Positions 16,103-24,802 of a stretch of 64,000 bases of DNA are shown here, piece after piece. Position numbers and translations under genes: made by a program. Every line of letters starts with the position of its first letter. The first letter of the stretch is position 1. The notes under the pieces were generated by a model. That model searched no databases. It worked only from the letters and a program-made list of their open reading frames with translations, and was not told the DNA's origin. The stretch spans positions 108,899 through 172,898 of the forward strand of contig JBEKYM010000002.1 of assembly GCA_049510975.1 (NCBI GenBank), written 5' to 3'. This stretch comes from JAKACA01 sp049510975 (GTDB taxonomy: Bacteria; Actinomycetota; Acidimicrobiia; Acidimicrobiales; Bog-793).

Positions 16103-16927
16103 TCACGGGTTCGGTCCTGAGACCTCTCCGGACCGGACCACGAAGAACTGTCGGGCCGGGTCGTCGTGTCGTTGGCGCACGAGCTCGCCCGACTCGTCTG
16201 CGCGCACGGACTCGGCCCCGTCCGGTGCGTACTGCACGATGTAGGCCTTGCGGACCGCCGACGAGAGGTTCGGCCCGGTGCGATGTGGGGTGAGCGACGA
16301 GAACACCACGATCGACCCCGCCTCGGCCTCCACGGGAACGGCATCGGGCGGGTCATCGACGCACTGCCATCCGGGGTCGGTCCACCAGTGCTCGAGCGTC
16401 CCGAGCCGATGGAGCCCAGGCACGACCCATGGACACCCGTTCTCCACGGTGGCATCGACGAGCGGCACCCAACAGGTCAGGTACTGCTGCGGCTCGACGA
16501 AGTTGTAACCGTTGTCCTGGTGCCAGGGAAACTCCTTCGGGGACTCGGGCTTCTTGTAGACGGCCTGATCCCAGTAGAGACGGACGTCCGGCCCGACGAG
16601 GTCGGCGGCGACGTCTGCCATCACCTCGCTCGAGACGAAGGAGCGGGCAGCGGGGCAACGGGTCACGAGGTGCACCGTGAACGTGATGGCGTCCGCATCG
16701 GCGATGAAGATGCGGCCACCGGGCTGGGTTCGTAACAGCGCCGTCATCTCGTCCTCGAACGGATCGATCGCCGCTGTCAGGGCAGCGATCATGTCCAGAT
16801 CGAGGACGCCTGCCAGCACGAAGTAGCCGAGCTCGTTCCAGGCCGCCACATTGTCCGCCGTGAGGCGGCGGAACGGCCCGGAAGGCGGACGCCACTCGAA
16901 GTCGGCATTGAGACGGTGCGGCTTCAC
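16103..16927 (-). CDS. Phytanoyl-CoA dioxygenase family protein (Fe(II)/2-oxoglutarate)
   Basis: A 274-residue double-stranded beta-helix oxygenase. The metal triad is visible as His and Asp in 'FPWHQDNGYNF' and a distal His in 'FSSLTPHRTGPN'. 'WDQAVYKKPESPKE' and 'WVPLVDATVENGCPWVVPGLH' are family-typical. It hydroxylates an unknown substrate using 2-oxoglutarate. The start is GTG 16927, seven bases from a consensus-like -10 element, so the mRNA is probably leaderless. It is divergent from a second member of the family. Confidence 0.88.
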   Translation of the reverse strand: MKPHRLNADFEWRPPSGPFRRLTADNVAAWNELGYFVLAGVLDLDMIAALTAAIDPFEDEMTALLRTQPGGRIFIADADAITFTVHLVTRCPAARSFVSSEVMADVAADLVGPDVRLYWDQAVYKKPESPKEFPWHQDNGYNFVEPQQYLTCWVPLVDATVENGCPWVVPGLHRLGTLEHWWTDPGWQCVDDPPDAVPVEAEAGSIVVFSSLTPHRTGPNLSSAVRKAYIVQYAPDGAESVRADESGELVRQRHDDPARQFFVVRSGEVSGPNP

Positions 16928-16933
16928 GCCCGG

Positions 16934-16962
16934 ACCGTACGGCCGCTGACGGCAGGTGTCAA
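16934..16962 (-). promoter_or_regulatory. Probable leaderless promoter for the phytanoyl-CoA dioxygenase gene
   Basis: On the minus strand TTGACA (16962-16957) and TACGGT (16939-16934) are separated by exactly 17 bases, and the GTG start codon at 16927 lies six bases further on, where transcription should begin. This is the spacing expected of a vegetative promoter producing a leaderless mRNA, common in actinobacteria. No Shine-Dalgarno sequence is present, which agrees. Confidence 0.6.
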
Positions 16963-16982
16963 CGAAAGTACGCTGCAGCGGG

Positions 16983-17798
16983 ATGGAGCTTCCTGACCTC
17001 GACGACGAGCGGGAGACGGATCCACGAGCCGTCGTGGCTTTTGCTCGCGATGGGCACGCCTTTGTCGGGTCGCTGGCATCGGCCGGGGAAGTCGCCGCCT
17101 ACCGCCCTGGCCTTGTGGCGGCCGCAGAGTCGCGCCGCTTCGAGCGCCGGCCGCTGGCGGAGCGCGATACCTACGGCAAGGCGTTCTTGCAGATGATGAA
17201 CCTCTGGACCGTCGACGATGCCGCCCGGCGGTTCGTCTGCGCCCGGCGGTTCGCCAAGGTGGCGGCCGACCTGCTCGGCGTCGACGGGGTTCGCCTGTAC
17301 CACGACCAGGCGCTCTTCAAGGAGCCGGACGGCGGACCGACCCCCTGGCACCAGGATCAGGTCTACTGGCCGCTCGGGACGGCTTCGACGGTCACCATGT
17401 GGATGCCCCTCGTCGACATCGACGAGCAGGTCGGATCGATGGTCTTTGCCTCCGGCAGCCATCTCCGGGGCGACGCCGGTGCGGGCGAGATTTCCGACCG
17501 ATCCGACGCCGCCATCTCGCAGTTGATCGAGCAGGAGGGAATCGCCCTGTCGACCCACGGGGCGCTGCGGGCAGGCGATGCGACGTTCCACGCCGGCTGG
17601 ACCCTGCACTCTGCCGGCGCAAACCCGACAGGAACCATGCGCGAGGTGATCACGGTCATCTATTACGCCGACGGCGCCCGGGTGGCCGAGCCGACCCCAC
17701 GCCAGCAGTTCGACCTGCAGCTGTGGCTCAGCGGCCTCGCGCCCGGCGATCTCGCCGCAGGCGAGCGTCACCCGCTGCTGTACTCGAGGACGAACTAA
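16983..17798 (+). CDS. Phytanoyl-CoA dioxygenase family protein, second copy
   Basis: A 271-residue Fe(II)/2-oxoglutarate oxygenase from ATG 16983 (an in-frame GTG at 16956 would add nine residues). Ligands appear in 'GPTPWHQDQVYWPLG' (His, Asp) and 'GWTLHSAGANPTG' (His), with a downstream Arg in 'TMREVITVIYY' for 2-oxoglutarate. 'TVTMWMPLVDIDEQVGSMVF' is family-typical. It is only distantly similar to the divergent neighbour, so the two probably act on different or successive substrates. The 55-base gap between them must hold both promoters. Confidence 0.88.
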   Translation: MELPDLDDERETDPRAVVAFARDGHAFVGSLASAGEVAAYRPGLVAAAESRRFERRPLAERDTYGKAFLQMMNLWTVDDAARRFVCARRFAKVAADLLGVDGVRLYHDQALFKEPDGGPTPWHQDQVYWPLGTASTVTMWMPLVDIDEQVGSMVFASGSHLRGDAGAGEISDRSDAAISQLIEQEGIALSTHGALRAGDATFHAGWTLHSAGANPTGTMREVITVIYYADGARVAEPTPRQQFDLQLWLSGLAPGDLAAGERHPLLYSRTN

Positions 17799-17823
17799 CG
17801 CCTCGGGAACGGGTCACTCAAGC

Positions 17824-19467
17824 TCACGCAGCTGCAACAGTTCCCTTGACGATGTCGTTCCTGCCGTGATCGGCCCACGGCGCCTGCGCGTAGGTCCCCG
17901 ACGTGAGCGAAGCGATCCCGACTCGGTTGGCAACCGTGCCAGCCTGAGCGAAGACGATGTACTGAGGCAGCTTGTAGCTGGCATGGTCGCTGGCGGCATG
18001 TGGGCCAACCCCGACGGCGACGTGCTCAAAGGCGTTGGCGCCGGCCGCCCCGATCAGGCGGATGCCGGCATTGCCGCTGGCGCTCGGGTAACGGCTCCCG
18101 ATGTCGATGAGCTGCACCATCTGAAAGACGTTGGCGTCGCTGTTCTCGATTCCGATGCCGCTGAACCAGTCGTTGTCGAGCACGAGGTGAGCGAATGCGT
18201 TGCCGTCGTTGCCGACAGTCCCCTCGCCGATATTGACACCCACCGAACAGTCGGAGGCGTTGGCGGCAAGGAAGGTGTTGTGAGACGAAGCGCCCGTGAT
18301 GTCGATGCCGGGGTTCCCCGTCCCGGTCACCTGCACGTTACGGAACAGGTTGCCGTCAGAGCCGCGCCCCACATACCCCCCGCCGGAAGACTGGCGAGCG
18401 AGGGCGACGCCGTAGCCGGACGTCGGTTGGTAGGTGATCGTGTCGATGATCGAGGTCACCTGGCAGTTCGTGGCGCCGAAGAACTCGATGCCGGCGCCGT
18501 AGGAGTTGCCGGGAAGGTCCCCTTGGGCGATCCCGGTGTTGGTGATCCGAAGCTGACCGATCGCGCAGGCGTTGGAGTCGCCGCCGATGTAGAGGCCGTA
18601 GTGCCAGTCGGAGGTCGACACGAACTCGGGGATCTTCAAACCGTTCGACGCCTCCGCCTCGAGACCAGCAAACCGATTGTCAGCAGAGCTCCCGCTCACC
18701 GAGCTTCCATCGGCGACGTCGGCAAGAAAATATCCGCTTCGGTCATTCCAGTTCGCTGATGTATCGACCGTGGTCAGCAGTGCCCCCTGTGCGGCAAAGA
18801 ACCCGTCGCCGGTGAGGTCGGCGTTGATGTTGTCGTCCGAACTGGATGCTTCGATAGTGAGCGAGCCATCGGACCCGGTCACCTGCACGCCATTCGCGGC
18901 GGTGTTGGACACGTGATCGTTGTACATGAGCCCGTCGAGACCCAGCCAAGCGACACCGCCGCCCTGGGCACCACCGAGCTCGTTGCCGGCCACGTCGAGG
19001 TTGACGACGTCCACGCTGGAGCCCGCCACCGACAGCACCGGTCCGACCATGGACGCCGACTTCGTGAGCGTTGCACCGTTGAAATTCAACAATGCTGGGG
19101 CCGTGACCGTGGCCGTGGCGTCGACGCTGAGGCGGCTGTCCGCCGGGAGGCACACCGTCGTTCCCGAGGTCTGTGCCGCCTCGGCGGCCTCGATGTAGGC
19201 GACGAGCGATTCACTGGCGAACGACGCCGAGGAGCTGCAGGCTTCGGTGCGGGGAGTCACCGACGATCCGCCCGCGCCCGACGTGGCAAAGACCTGCGCG
19301 GAGACTGGAGACGTTCCGATCGCCACACCGATGAGACCGGTGACGAGCAGGGTGACAGCAACATGTATCCGGCGCCTTGGCCGCGACGGTATTTCTCCTT
19401 CGCTGGTGCGACCTGTGGGGTTGTTTGGATCGATACTGCTTCGAAGTTGCCTCGCACGCTTTGTCAC
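17824..19467 (-). CDS. Secreted parallel beta-helix repeat protein
   Basis: A 547-residue exported protein. A basic N-terminus (residues 1-33) and a hydrophobic segment 'VAVTLLVTGLIGVAIGTSPVSA' (given in part; about residues 36-57) look like a signal peptide with AxA cleavage. The mature part has right-handed beta-helix repeats such as 'VLSVAGSSVDVVNLDVAGNE', 'SDGNLFRNVQVTGTGNPGID' and 'ASSHNTFLAANAS'. The pectate-lyase fold suggests polysaccharide binding or cleavage, but no catalytic residues are recognised. It is a paralogue of the neighbouring gene 19612-21213, with matching motifs in the same order throughout. Confidence 0.8.
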   Translation of the reverse strand: MTKRARQLRSSIDPNNPTGRTSEGEIPSRPRRRIHVAVTLLVTGLIGVAIGTSPVSAQVFATSGAGGSSVTPRTEACSSSASFASESLVAYIEAAEAAQTSGTTVCLPADSRLSVDATATVTAPALLNFNGATLTKSASMVGPVLSVAGSSVDVVNLDVAGNELGGAQGGGVAWLGLDGLMYNDHVSNTAANGVQVTGSDGSLTIEASSSDDNINADLTGDGFFAAQGALLTTVDTSANWNDRSGYFLADVADGSSVSGSSADNRFAGLEAEASNGLKIPEFVSTSDWHYGLYIGGDSNACAIGQLRITNTGIAQGDLPGNSYGAGIEFFGATNCQVTSIIDTITYQPTSGYGVALARQSSGGGYVGRGSDGNLFRNVQVTGTGNPGIDITGASSHNTFLAANASDCSVGVNIGEGTVGNDGNAFAHLVLDNDWFSGIGIENSDANVFQMVQLIDIGSRYPSASGNAGIRLIGAAGANAFEHVAVGVGPHAASDHASYKLPQYIVFAQAGTVANRVGIASLTSGTYAQAPWADHGRNDIVKGTVAAA

Positions 19468-19611
19468 GTGCTTCTGATCGGCATTTTGTGATGTCGCTCA
19501 CTAGAGCAGACAAGACGCAAAGCCGACGTGCAATCGCACTACGCGCCGGAAGTCCGTTCGGCAGTCGCCACCCTCGCCCGAGGCGTTCGGGCATGGCCGC
19601 GCCCGGAGCGT

Positions 19612-21213
19612 TCACGGCTCGAGGTCGAGCGGGCGCGAGATCGATCCCATCATGAAGTGGTTGTGCCCGTGATCGATGAACAACGCCCGGGCGTAGCTGC
19701 CGGCAGCCACATTGGCGAGCCCCACCCGGTTGTCGGCCGTTCCCGCATCGGCGTACACGACGCATTGCGGTTCGCGATAGTTCTTCGGCTCAGCCGCGCG
19801 CGAGCTCAGCGCGACCGTGACGTCTGCAAAGACGTTGCCCGCGGCTGACCCGATGAGCCGGATCTCGGCGTTGCCGTTCTGTGGCTGGTATCGGCTTCCG
19901 ACGTCGAGCAGTTGAACGACTTTGAAGATGTTGCCGTTGCTCGACTCCACACCGATCCCACTCACCGAGTCGTCCTGCAGCACGACGTGGTCGAAGACGT
20001 TGCCGTCGTTGGCCACGGTTCCCTCTCCGATGTTGAACCCGACAGCGCATCGAGACGCCGTCGCATCGACGATCGTGTTGTCCGACGACGATCCGGTGAT
20101 GTCGATGCCGGGGTTGCCAGTGCCGGTCACGCGGACGTTTCCGAAGTCGTTGCCGTCCGAGCCCCGCGCCGCGAACCCTTCTCCGGGCGGCTGCCGAGCC
20201 AGCGCCAGCCCATAACCGGAGCCGCCGCCGTAGGTGACGGCGTCCGTGAAGGCACGCACCGTGCATTTCGAGACGCCGAACATCTCCATTCCGGCTCCGA
20301 AGGGGTTGGTCGGCAGCTTGCCCTGTGCGATTCCGGTGTTGAGGACGCCGACGTGGCCGATGGAACACGCCGTCGAGTCCCCGCCGATATAGAGGCCGTA
20401 GTGCCAGTCGCCGGTCGAGGAGAAGCTCGGGACCCGAAGCCCGGTGCTGTCTTCGACCTCGAGGCCGGCGAAGCGGTTGAAGCTCGAGCTCCCGCTCACC
20501 GAGCTGCCTGCGGCCACGCGGGCGAGGAAGTAGCCACTGCGGTCGTTGTGCTCGGCCGTGGTCTGGACCGTCTGCAAGCGGGTCCCGGCGGAGGCGAAGA
20601 ACCCGTCTCCGGTCAGCGTGGCATTGACGTTGCCATCGGAGCTCGAGCGCTCGGCCACGAGCGAGCTGCCCGAGCCCGTCAGCTCGATGCCGTCAGTCTC
20701 GGTGTCGCGGACGCCGACTTCGTAGATGAGACCGTCGCGACCCTGCCAGAGGATGCCGCCGCCTCTGGCTCCGTCTCGCTCGTTGCCGTCGATGTTCAGG
20801 TCGACGACGGAGACATTGGCGCCGCGGACTCCGATCACCGGACCAACCATCGTCGGCGCCTTGGTGACGGTGGCACCGTTGAAATCGAGCAGCGCTGGCG
20901 CGGCCACCGTTGCCGTGGTGTCGACGGTCAGCGTCGCGCCCGCCTTCAAGCAGACCGTCTGGTGATGCTCCTGGGCGCGCTCGGACGCGTCGATGTAGGA
21001 CTGGAGCGAGCCCGCGCCCGACAGCGACTCGATGCGCGAGCAGGATTCGGTGGGAGGGTGGACGGGCAGCCCGATCGTGGGCGGCGCCTTCACGGCTCCG
21101 TTGCCCAGCAGCGACCGAAGGCCGACGGCCCCGATCGCGAGGACGGCGGCGACTGCCACGAGCACGAGAAGGCGCCCGATGCCGCCCAGGTGCTTGGCGG
21201 CCGTGCGGGGCAA
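19612..21213 (-). CDS. Membrane-anchored or secreted parallel beta-helix repeat protein, paralogue
   Basis: A 533-residue protein with an N-terminal hydrophobic segment ('LLVLVAVAAVLAIGAVGL', about residues 15-33) and no clear AxA site, so it may stay anchored. The body shares repeats with the downstream gene: 'GDWHYGLYIGGDS', 'NTGIAQGKLP', 'GYGLALARQ' and 'GNPGIDITGSSSDNT' recur almost unchanged in both. The start appears to be TTG 21213, 20 bases after the SDR stop; no better start or ribosome site is visible, so the N-terminus is uncertain. Function is unknown beyond an extracellular beta-helix role. Confidence 0.78.
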   Translation of the reverse strand: MPRTAAKHLGGIGRLLVLVAVAAVLAIGAVGLRSLLGNGAVKAPPTIGLPVHPPTESCSRIESLSGAGSLQSYIDASERAQEHHQTVCLKAGATLTVDTTATVAAPALLDFNGATVTKAPTMVGPVIGVRGANVSVVDLNIDGNERDGARGGGILWQGRDGLIYEVGVRDTETDGIELTGSGSSLVAERSSSDGNVNATLTGDGFFASAGTRLQTVQTTAEHNDRSGYFLARVAAGSSVSGSSSFNRFAGLEVEDSTGLRVPSFSSTGDWHYGLYIGGDSTACSIGHVGVLNTGIAQGKLPTNPFGAGMEMFGVSKCTVRAFTDAVTYGGGSGYGLALARQPPGEGFAARGSDGNDFGNVRVTGTGNPGIDITGSSSDNTIVDATASRCAVGFNIGEGTVANDGNVFDHVVLQDDSVSGIGVESSNGNIFKVVQLLDVGSRYQPQNGNAEIRLIGSAAGNVFADVTVALSSRAAEPKNYREPQCVVYADAGTADNRVGLANVAAGSYARALFIDHGHNHFMMGSISRPLDLEP

Positions 21214-21233
21214 CGTCGGCGGTCCGGCGCGCT

Positions 21234-21953
21234 TCAGAGGAGACCGAGCGTCGCTCCGCCGTCGACCTGGAGAGCAACGCCGTTCACGTACTTGGCAGGC
21301 TCCGAACAGAGAAAGGCCACGACTTTGCCGAAGTCTGCCGGGCTGCCCATAGGCCCGGTCCCCCCCAGCTGTTTCATCCGGTCGGTCTCATGCAGGCCAG
21401 GACAGGCGAGATTGATCGTGATGCCCGCTTCCCCGACGTCGTTCGCGGCGGTCTTCGCCCAGGCCCACAGTCCGGTGCGAGCAAGGTTGGACAGCGCCAG
21501 GCCTGGGACCGGCTGCTTGATCGTGTAGGAGGTGATGCAGCACACGCGTCCCCAGCCGGAGGCGCGCATGTGCGGCACCGCCTCGCGCACGAGGCGGATC
21601 GAGGTGACGAGGTTGGCGTTCACGGCCGCCTCGATCTCCTCGTCGGTGACGTCAAGGGCGCGACCGGGCGGCGGGCCGCCGGCGTTGGCAACAAGGATGT
21701 CCAGTCGCCCGAACCGCTCCAAAGTCGCCGCCACCAGTCGGGCGGGCGCACCCGCTTCGGTGACGTCCTCCCTCAGGCCGAGCACGTGCTCGCTCCCTCC
21801 GAGAGCGGTCACGGTGGCCTCAAGATCGTCGGCGCCGCGTGCGCAGATCACCACGTCGGCGCCCTCTTCGCGCAAGGCGGCCGCACTGGCTCGCCCGAGC
21901 CCCTTTGATGCAGCCGTGACGAGCGCAACCTTGCCTGCGATCCCGAGGTCCAT
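21234..21953 (-). CDS. SDR family oxidoreductase lacking the usual catalytic tyrosine
   Basis: A 239-residue Rossmann protein. The cofactor loop is 'VTAASKGLGRASA' and the NAG motif is 'LVANAGGPPPG'. The active-site region reads 'CITSYTIKQPVPGLALSNLAR' in part: the serine is present, but the position of the YxxxK tyrosine is occupied by Asn in 'LSNLAR'. This is the pattern of the divergent beta-ketoacyl-reductase-like SDR group, so ordinary SDR catalysis is doubtful. ATG 21953 is chosen over the in-frame start at 21986. It heads a minus-strand run with the beta-helix genes. Confidence 0.85.
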   Translation of the reverse strand: MDLGIAGKVALVTAASKGLGRASAAALREEGADVVICARGADDLEATVTALGGSEHVLGLREDVTEAGAPARLVAATLERFGRLDILVANAGGPPPGRALDVTDEEIEAAVNANLVTSIRLVREAVPHMRASGWGRVCCITSYTIKQPVPGLALSNLARTGLWAWAKTAANDVGEAGITINLACPGLHETDRMKQLGGTGPMGSPADFGKVVAFLCSEPAKYVNGVALQVDGGATLGLL

Positions 21954-22099
21954 GCGATCGAAATCTACTGTCGCCCACGCCCGCACACCTCTGCGCTCAC
22001 CCGGGCCGTCGCGGCCGTTCTCCCGGCCGCCGGTCCCCGCCGCCGCTCAAGAGCCCTCCTCTGCATGCCGATCAACACAGAAAGAGGCGGAGGTGTCAG

Positions 22100-22312
22100 G
22101 TGGGCAACGTGGTCAACGGGGGTGTGCGAGCGGCTCCATCGGTGAGGCGCTGGCGGAGCGCGGGCGCAGACCGCCTCTACGTCAACTCGGGTGACGGTAG
22201 CCGGATCGGTTGGGTCGATCTCACGAGCGGCGAGCGGATGCTGGAGGAGCCCGCCCACGCCGAGTTGTTCGAACGGCTCGTCGCGGAATGGATGAACCGC
22301 ACGCCGGGCTGA
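22100..22312 (+). CDS. Small hypothetical protein
   Basis: A 70-residue protein. Its core 'WRSAGADRLYVNSGDG' and 'IGWVDLTSGERMLEEP' resembles a short beta-rich segment found in some actinobacterial nuclease-related (NERD) proteins, where it precedes the nuclease; no nuclease domain follows here. GGAGG ends 6 bases before GTG 22100, which supports real translation. It could be a stand-alone small protein or a remnant. No function is assigned. Confidence 0.5.
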   Translation: MGNVVNGGVRAAPSVRRWRSAGADRLYVNSGDGSRIGWVDLTSGERMLEEPAHAELFERLVAEWMNRTPG

Positions 22313-22462
22313 GGCCTCCTCCGGCGCGCTCCGCCGGCCGCCCCCTCGGGCAGGCACGCATCGGCTGGAAGTAGGGTCCAACGACCCTGGTCGCCAGATG
22401 TCGGCCGACCGAGAATCTCCGAAGCCTTGCGCAAAGCAAGGTCGCCAACTCCGGGAGGACCC

Positions 22463-23965
22463 ATGACCGAGGCTGAGGCGCTCGCCGCGACGACGTCGAC
22501 CGAGGTCGAATACTTCGACGTGCTCATCGTCGGCGCCGGCATCTCCGGGGTCGGCGCCGCCTATCACCTCCAACACGAGTGTCCCGAGAAGAGCTTCCTC
22601 GTGCTCGAGGGCCTGGAGAGCTTCGGGGGCACCTGGCTCATGCACCGGTACCCCGGAATCCGTTCTGACAGCGACCTGTACACCTTCGGGTACCGCTTCA
22701 AGCCCTGGACGGGACCGCCCATCGCCACCGGCGCCGAAATCCTGAAGTACATGGGCGAGGTGATCGACGACAACAACCTCGGTCAGCACATCCGCTACCA
22801 CCACCGCATCTCCTCGGCCACTTGGTCGAGCACGGACAACCTCTGGACGATCGAGGGCACCCGCACCGACACCGGCGAGGCGACCTGTTTCACGGCCGGC
22901 TTCTTGTGGATGTGCCAGGGCTACTACCGCCACTCCGAGGGCTACACACCAGAGTGGCCGGGCTTCGACCGGTACGCCGGCCGAGTCGTCCACCCGCAGA
23001 CCTGGCCCGATGACCTCGAGCTCGAAGGCAAGAACGTCGTCGTGATCGGGTCGGGGGCGACGGCGGCCACGCTCGTGCCGGCAATCGCCGGCGAATGCGC
23101 GCACGTCACGGTGCTGCAGCGGTCGCCGACGTACTTCTGGACCGGCCGCAACGTCAACGAGGTGGCTGACATGTTGCGCGAGCTCGACATCCCCGAGGAG
23201 TGGACCCACGAGATCGTGCGCCGAAAGATCCTGAAGGACCAGGAGATGGTCACCCGCCTATCCTTCGACGAGCCCGAATTCCTGACCCAGGAGCTCTTGA
23301 ACGGGGTACGCGCCCACCTGCCGGCCGACTACGACATCGAGAAACACTTCACGCCCCACTACCGGCCGTGGCGCCAACGGCTCGCCTATGTGCCGGACGG
23401 CGACCTGTTCGCCGGCATCAGCTCGGGCAAGGCGTCGATGGTCACCGACAACATCGACTGCTTCACCGAGAAGGGCATCCTCCTCGAGTCGGGCGAGGAG
23501 TTGATCGCCGACGTCATCATCACCGCTACCGGTTTCAACTTGAGCGTCCTCGGCGATATCGACTTTCGGATCGACGATGCACCGCTCGTGTTCTCGGACA
23601 CCGTCACCTACCGGGGCATGATGTTCACCGGCGTGCCGAACATGGCCTGGGTCTTCGGGTACTTCCGCGCCAGCTGGACGCTGCGGGCCGACATGATCGC
23701 CGACTTCGTCTGCCGCCTGCTCCACCACATGGACGCGCTCGGAGCTCGAAGGGTGACGCCGGCGTTGCGTCCCGAGGACGCCGACATGCCCATCTTGTCC
23801 TGGATCGATCCGGAAAATTTCAACCCCGGCTACCTGATGCGCAGCATGCACCTGCTCCCGCAGCGCGGTGACAAGACCGAGTGGCAGCACAGCCAGGACT
23901 ACTGGTTCGAAAAGGATGTGCTCCCCAACGCAGACCTCGACGACGGCTGCCTCGTCTACGAATGA
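22463..23965 (+). CDS. Flavin-containing monooxygenase, Baeyer-Villiger type
   Basis: A 500-residue two-dinucleotide-fold enzyme. The FAD site is 'DVLIVGAGISGVGAAYHL', followed by 'GGTWLMHRYPGIRSDSD', the NADPH site 'NVVVIGSGATAATLVPAIA', and the BVMO/FMO fingerprint region 'VVHPQTWPDD'. Another typical stretch is 'DVIITATGFNL'. It should insert or add oxygen to a ketone, sulfide or amine using NADPH and O2; the substrate is unknown. ATG 22463 follows GGGAGG. It stands alone on the plus strand. Confidence 0.9.
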   Translation: MTEAEALAATTSTEVEYFDVLIVGAGISGVGAAYHLQHECPEKSFLVLEGLESFGGTWLMHRYPGIRSDSDLYTFGYRFKPWTGPPIATGAEILKYMGEVIDDNNLGQHIRYHHRISSATWSSTDNLWTIEGTRTDTGEATCFTAGFLWMCQGYYRHSEGYTPEWPGFDRYAGRVVHPQTWPDDLELEGKNVVVIGSGATAATLVPAIAGECAHVTVLQRSPTYFWTGRNVNEVADMLRELDIPEEWTHEIVRRKILKDQEMVTRLSFDEPEFLTQELLNGVRAHLPADYDIEKHFTPHYRPWRQRLAYVPDGDLFAGISSGKASMVTDNIDCFTEKGILLESGEELIADVIITATGFNLSVLGDIDFRIDDAPLVFSDTVTYRGMMFTGVPNMAWVFGYFRASWTLRADMIADFVCRLLHHMDALGARRVTPALRPEDADMPILSWIDPENFNPGYLMRSMHLLPQRGDKTEWQHSQDYWFEKDVLPNADLDDGCLVYE

Positions 23966-24004
23966 CAGCCGGCGGAAGGAGTCGGACTCACGGGTGGGAC
24001 AACT

Positions 24005-24643
24005 TCAGGTCCTCAGTGCGTCCGTCACGCCGGCGATGACGCCGTCGAGGGCGCCGTCCACGGGCGCCTTGGCGGCCGCCAGAGCACTGGCGACGAGCGC
24101 CACCTGCTCGAGGGGGAACGCCAAGCGCCGGCGGGCATGCAGGCGTTGCTGCAGGCGGCGGGCGACCAGCTCGGTGTCGCCGTAGCCCAACCACCACCGT
24201 TCTCGGCGCATCGTTGCCAAGAGCCGGCGCCAGCGGTCCGGATCGGCCGGCGCAACGCCCGTGGCGACATCGGGGGCGGCGGCCAGGACGTCCGCGAACG
24301 CCTGCGCTGTCCCGGCGCGTTCGAGCAGGCACCCGTCGAGCAGCAGCTCCCAGCCGGCGTGGCCGATCGCACGTGCCGCACCGACCGGCAACCCCTGCTC
24401 CTTGAGCTCGTCGCTCAGGCGACGGGATCCGGCCCGGAACTCCGGACGCGAGTGGAAGGCAGCATCGGTCCGGTGATGCAGGACGACGCCTTCACTCACC
24501 GTCCCCGACAACTTCGCTCGGTCGAGGCGGATCCCGGCCATCGATGCCAAGTCCGGCAGGGCGGCGCCGAAGGCCAGCCCGGCGGCGTCGGTGCGATCAC
24601 CGGCCAGGCGCAGGGCGACATGGACGTGGGCGACGAAGTTCAC
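24005..24643 (-). CDS. Acyl-carrier-protein phosphodiesterase-like protein
   Basis: About 212 residues from GTG 24643 (ATG 24700 would add 19). The N-terminus 'VNFVAHVHVAL' with 'FGAALPDL' parallels the start of AcpH proteins, 'MNxLAHxHLA...GxLLxDF', and the middle 'EGVVLHHRTDAAFHSRPEF' and 'AIGHAGWELLLDGCLL' keep the His/Asp positions of the AcpH metal site. AcpH removes phosphopantetheine from acyl carrier protein; the bacterial HD-like fold here is divergent, so the role is tentative. It is divergent from a large LuxR regulator. Confidence 0.5.
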   Translation of the reverse strand: MNFVAHVHVALRLAGDRTDAAGLAFGAALPDLASMAGIRLDRAKLSGTVSEGVVLHHRTDAAFHSRPEFRAGSRRLSDELKEQGLPVGAARAIGHAGWELLLDGCLLERAGTAQAFADVLAAAPDVATGVAPADPDRWRRLLATMRRERWWLGYGDTELVARRLQQRLHARRRLAFPLEQVALVASALAAAKAPVDGALDGVIAGVTDALRT

Positions 24644-24802
24644 GGAGTCGTGCGAAGCGGCTGCATCGGTTCGGCGCCCTTCATCTGCCAAGCCTCCCAT
24701 CACCGTCCGGCAGCCGCCGCCAGTTGAGGAACCGGTGGCGACGGTCGAACGGGTGGCGGCGGGGCGGTGACTCCCGGGGGCGGGCGGTGGAAGACTTGCC
24801 CC

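Noticed and set aside
19912..21528. 538-codon open frame on the plus strand
   Set aside because: It is antisense to the beta-helix and SDR genes, rich in Arg, Asp and His, with no recognisable motif.
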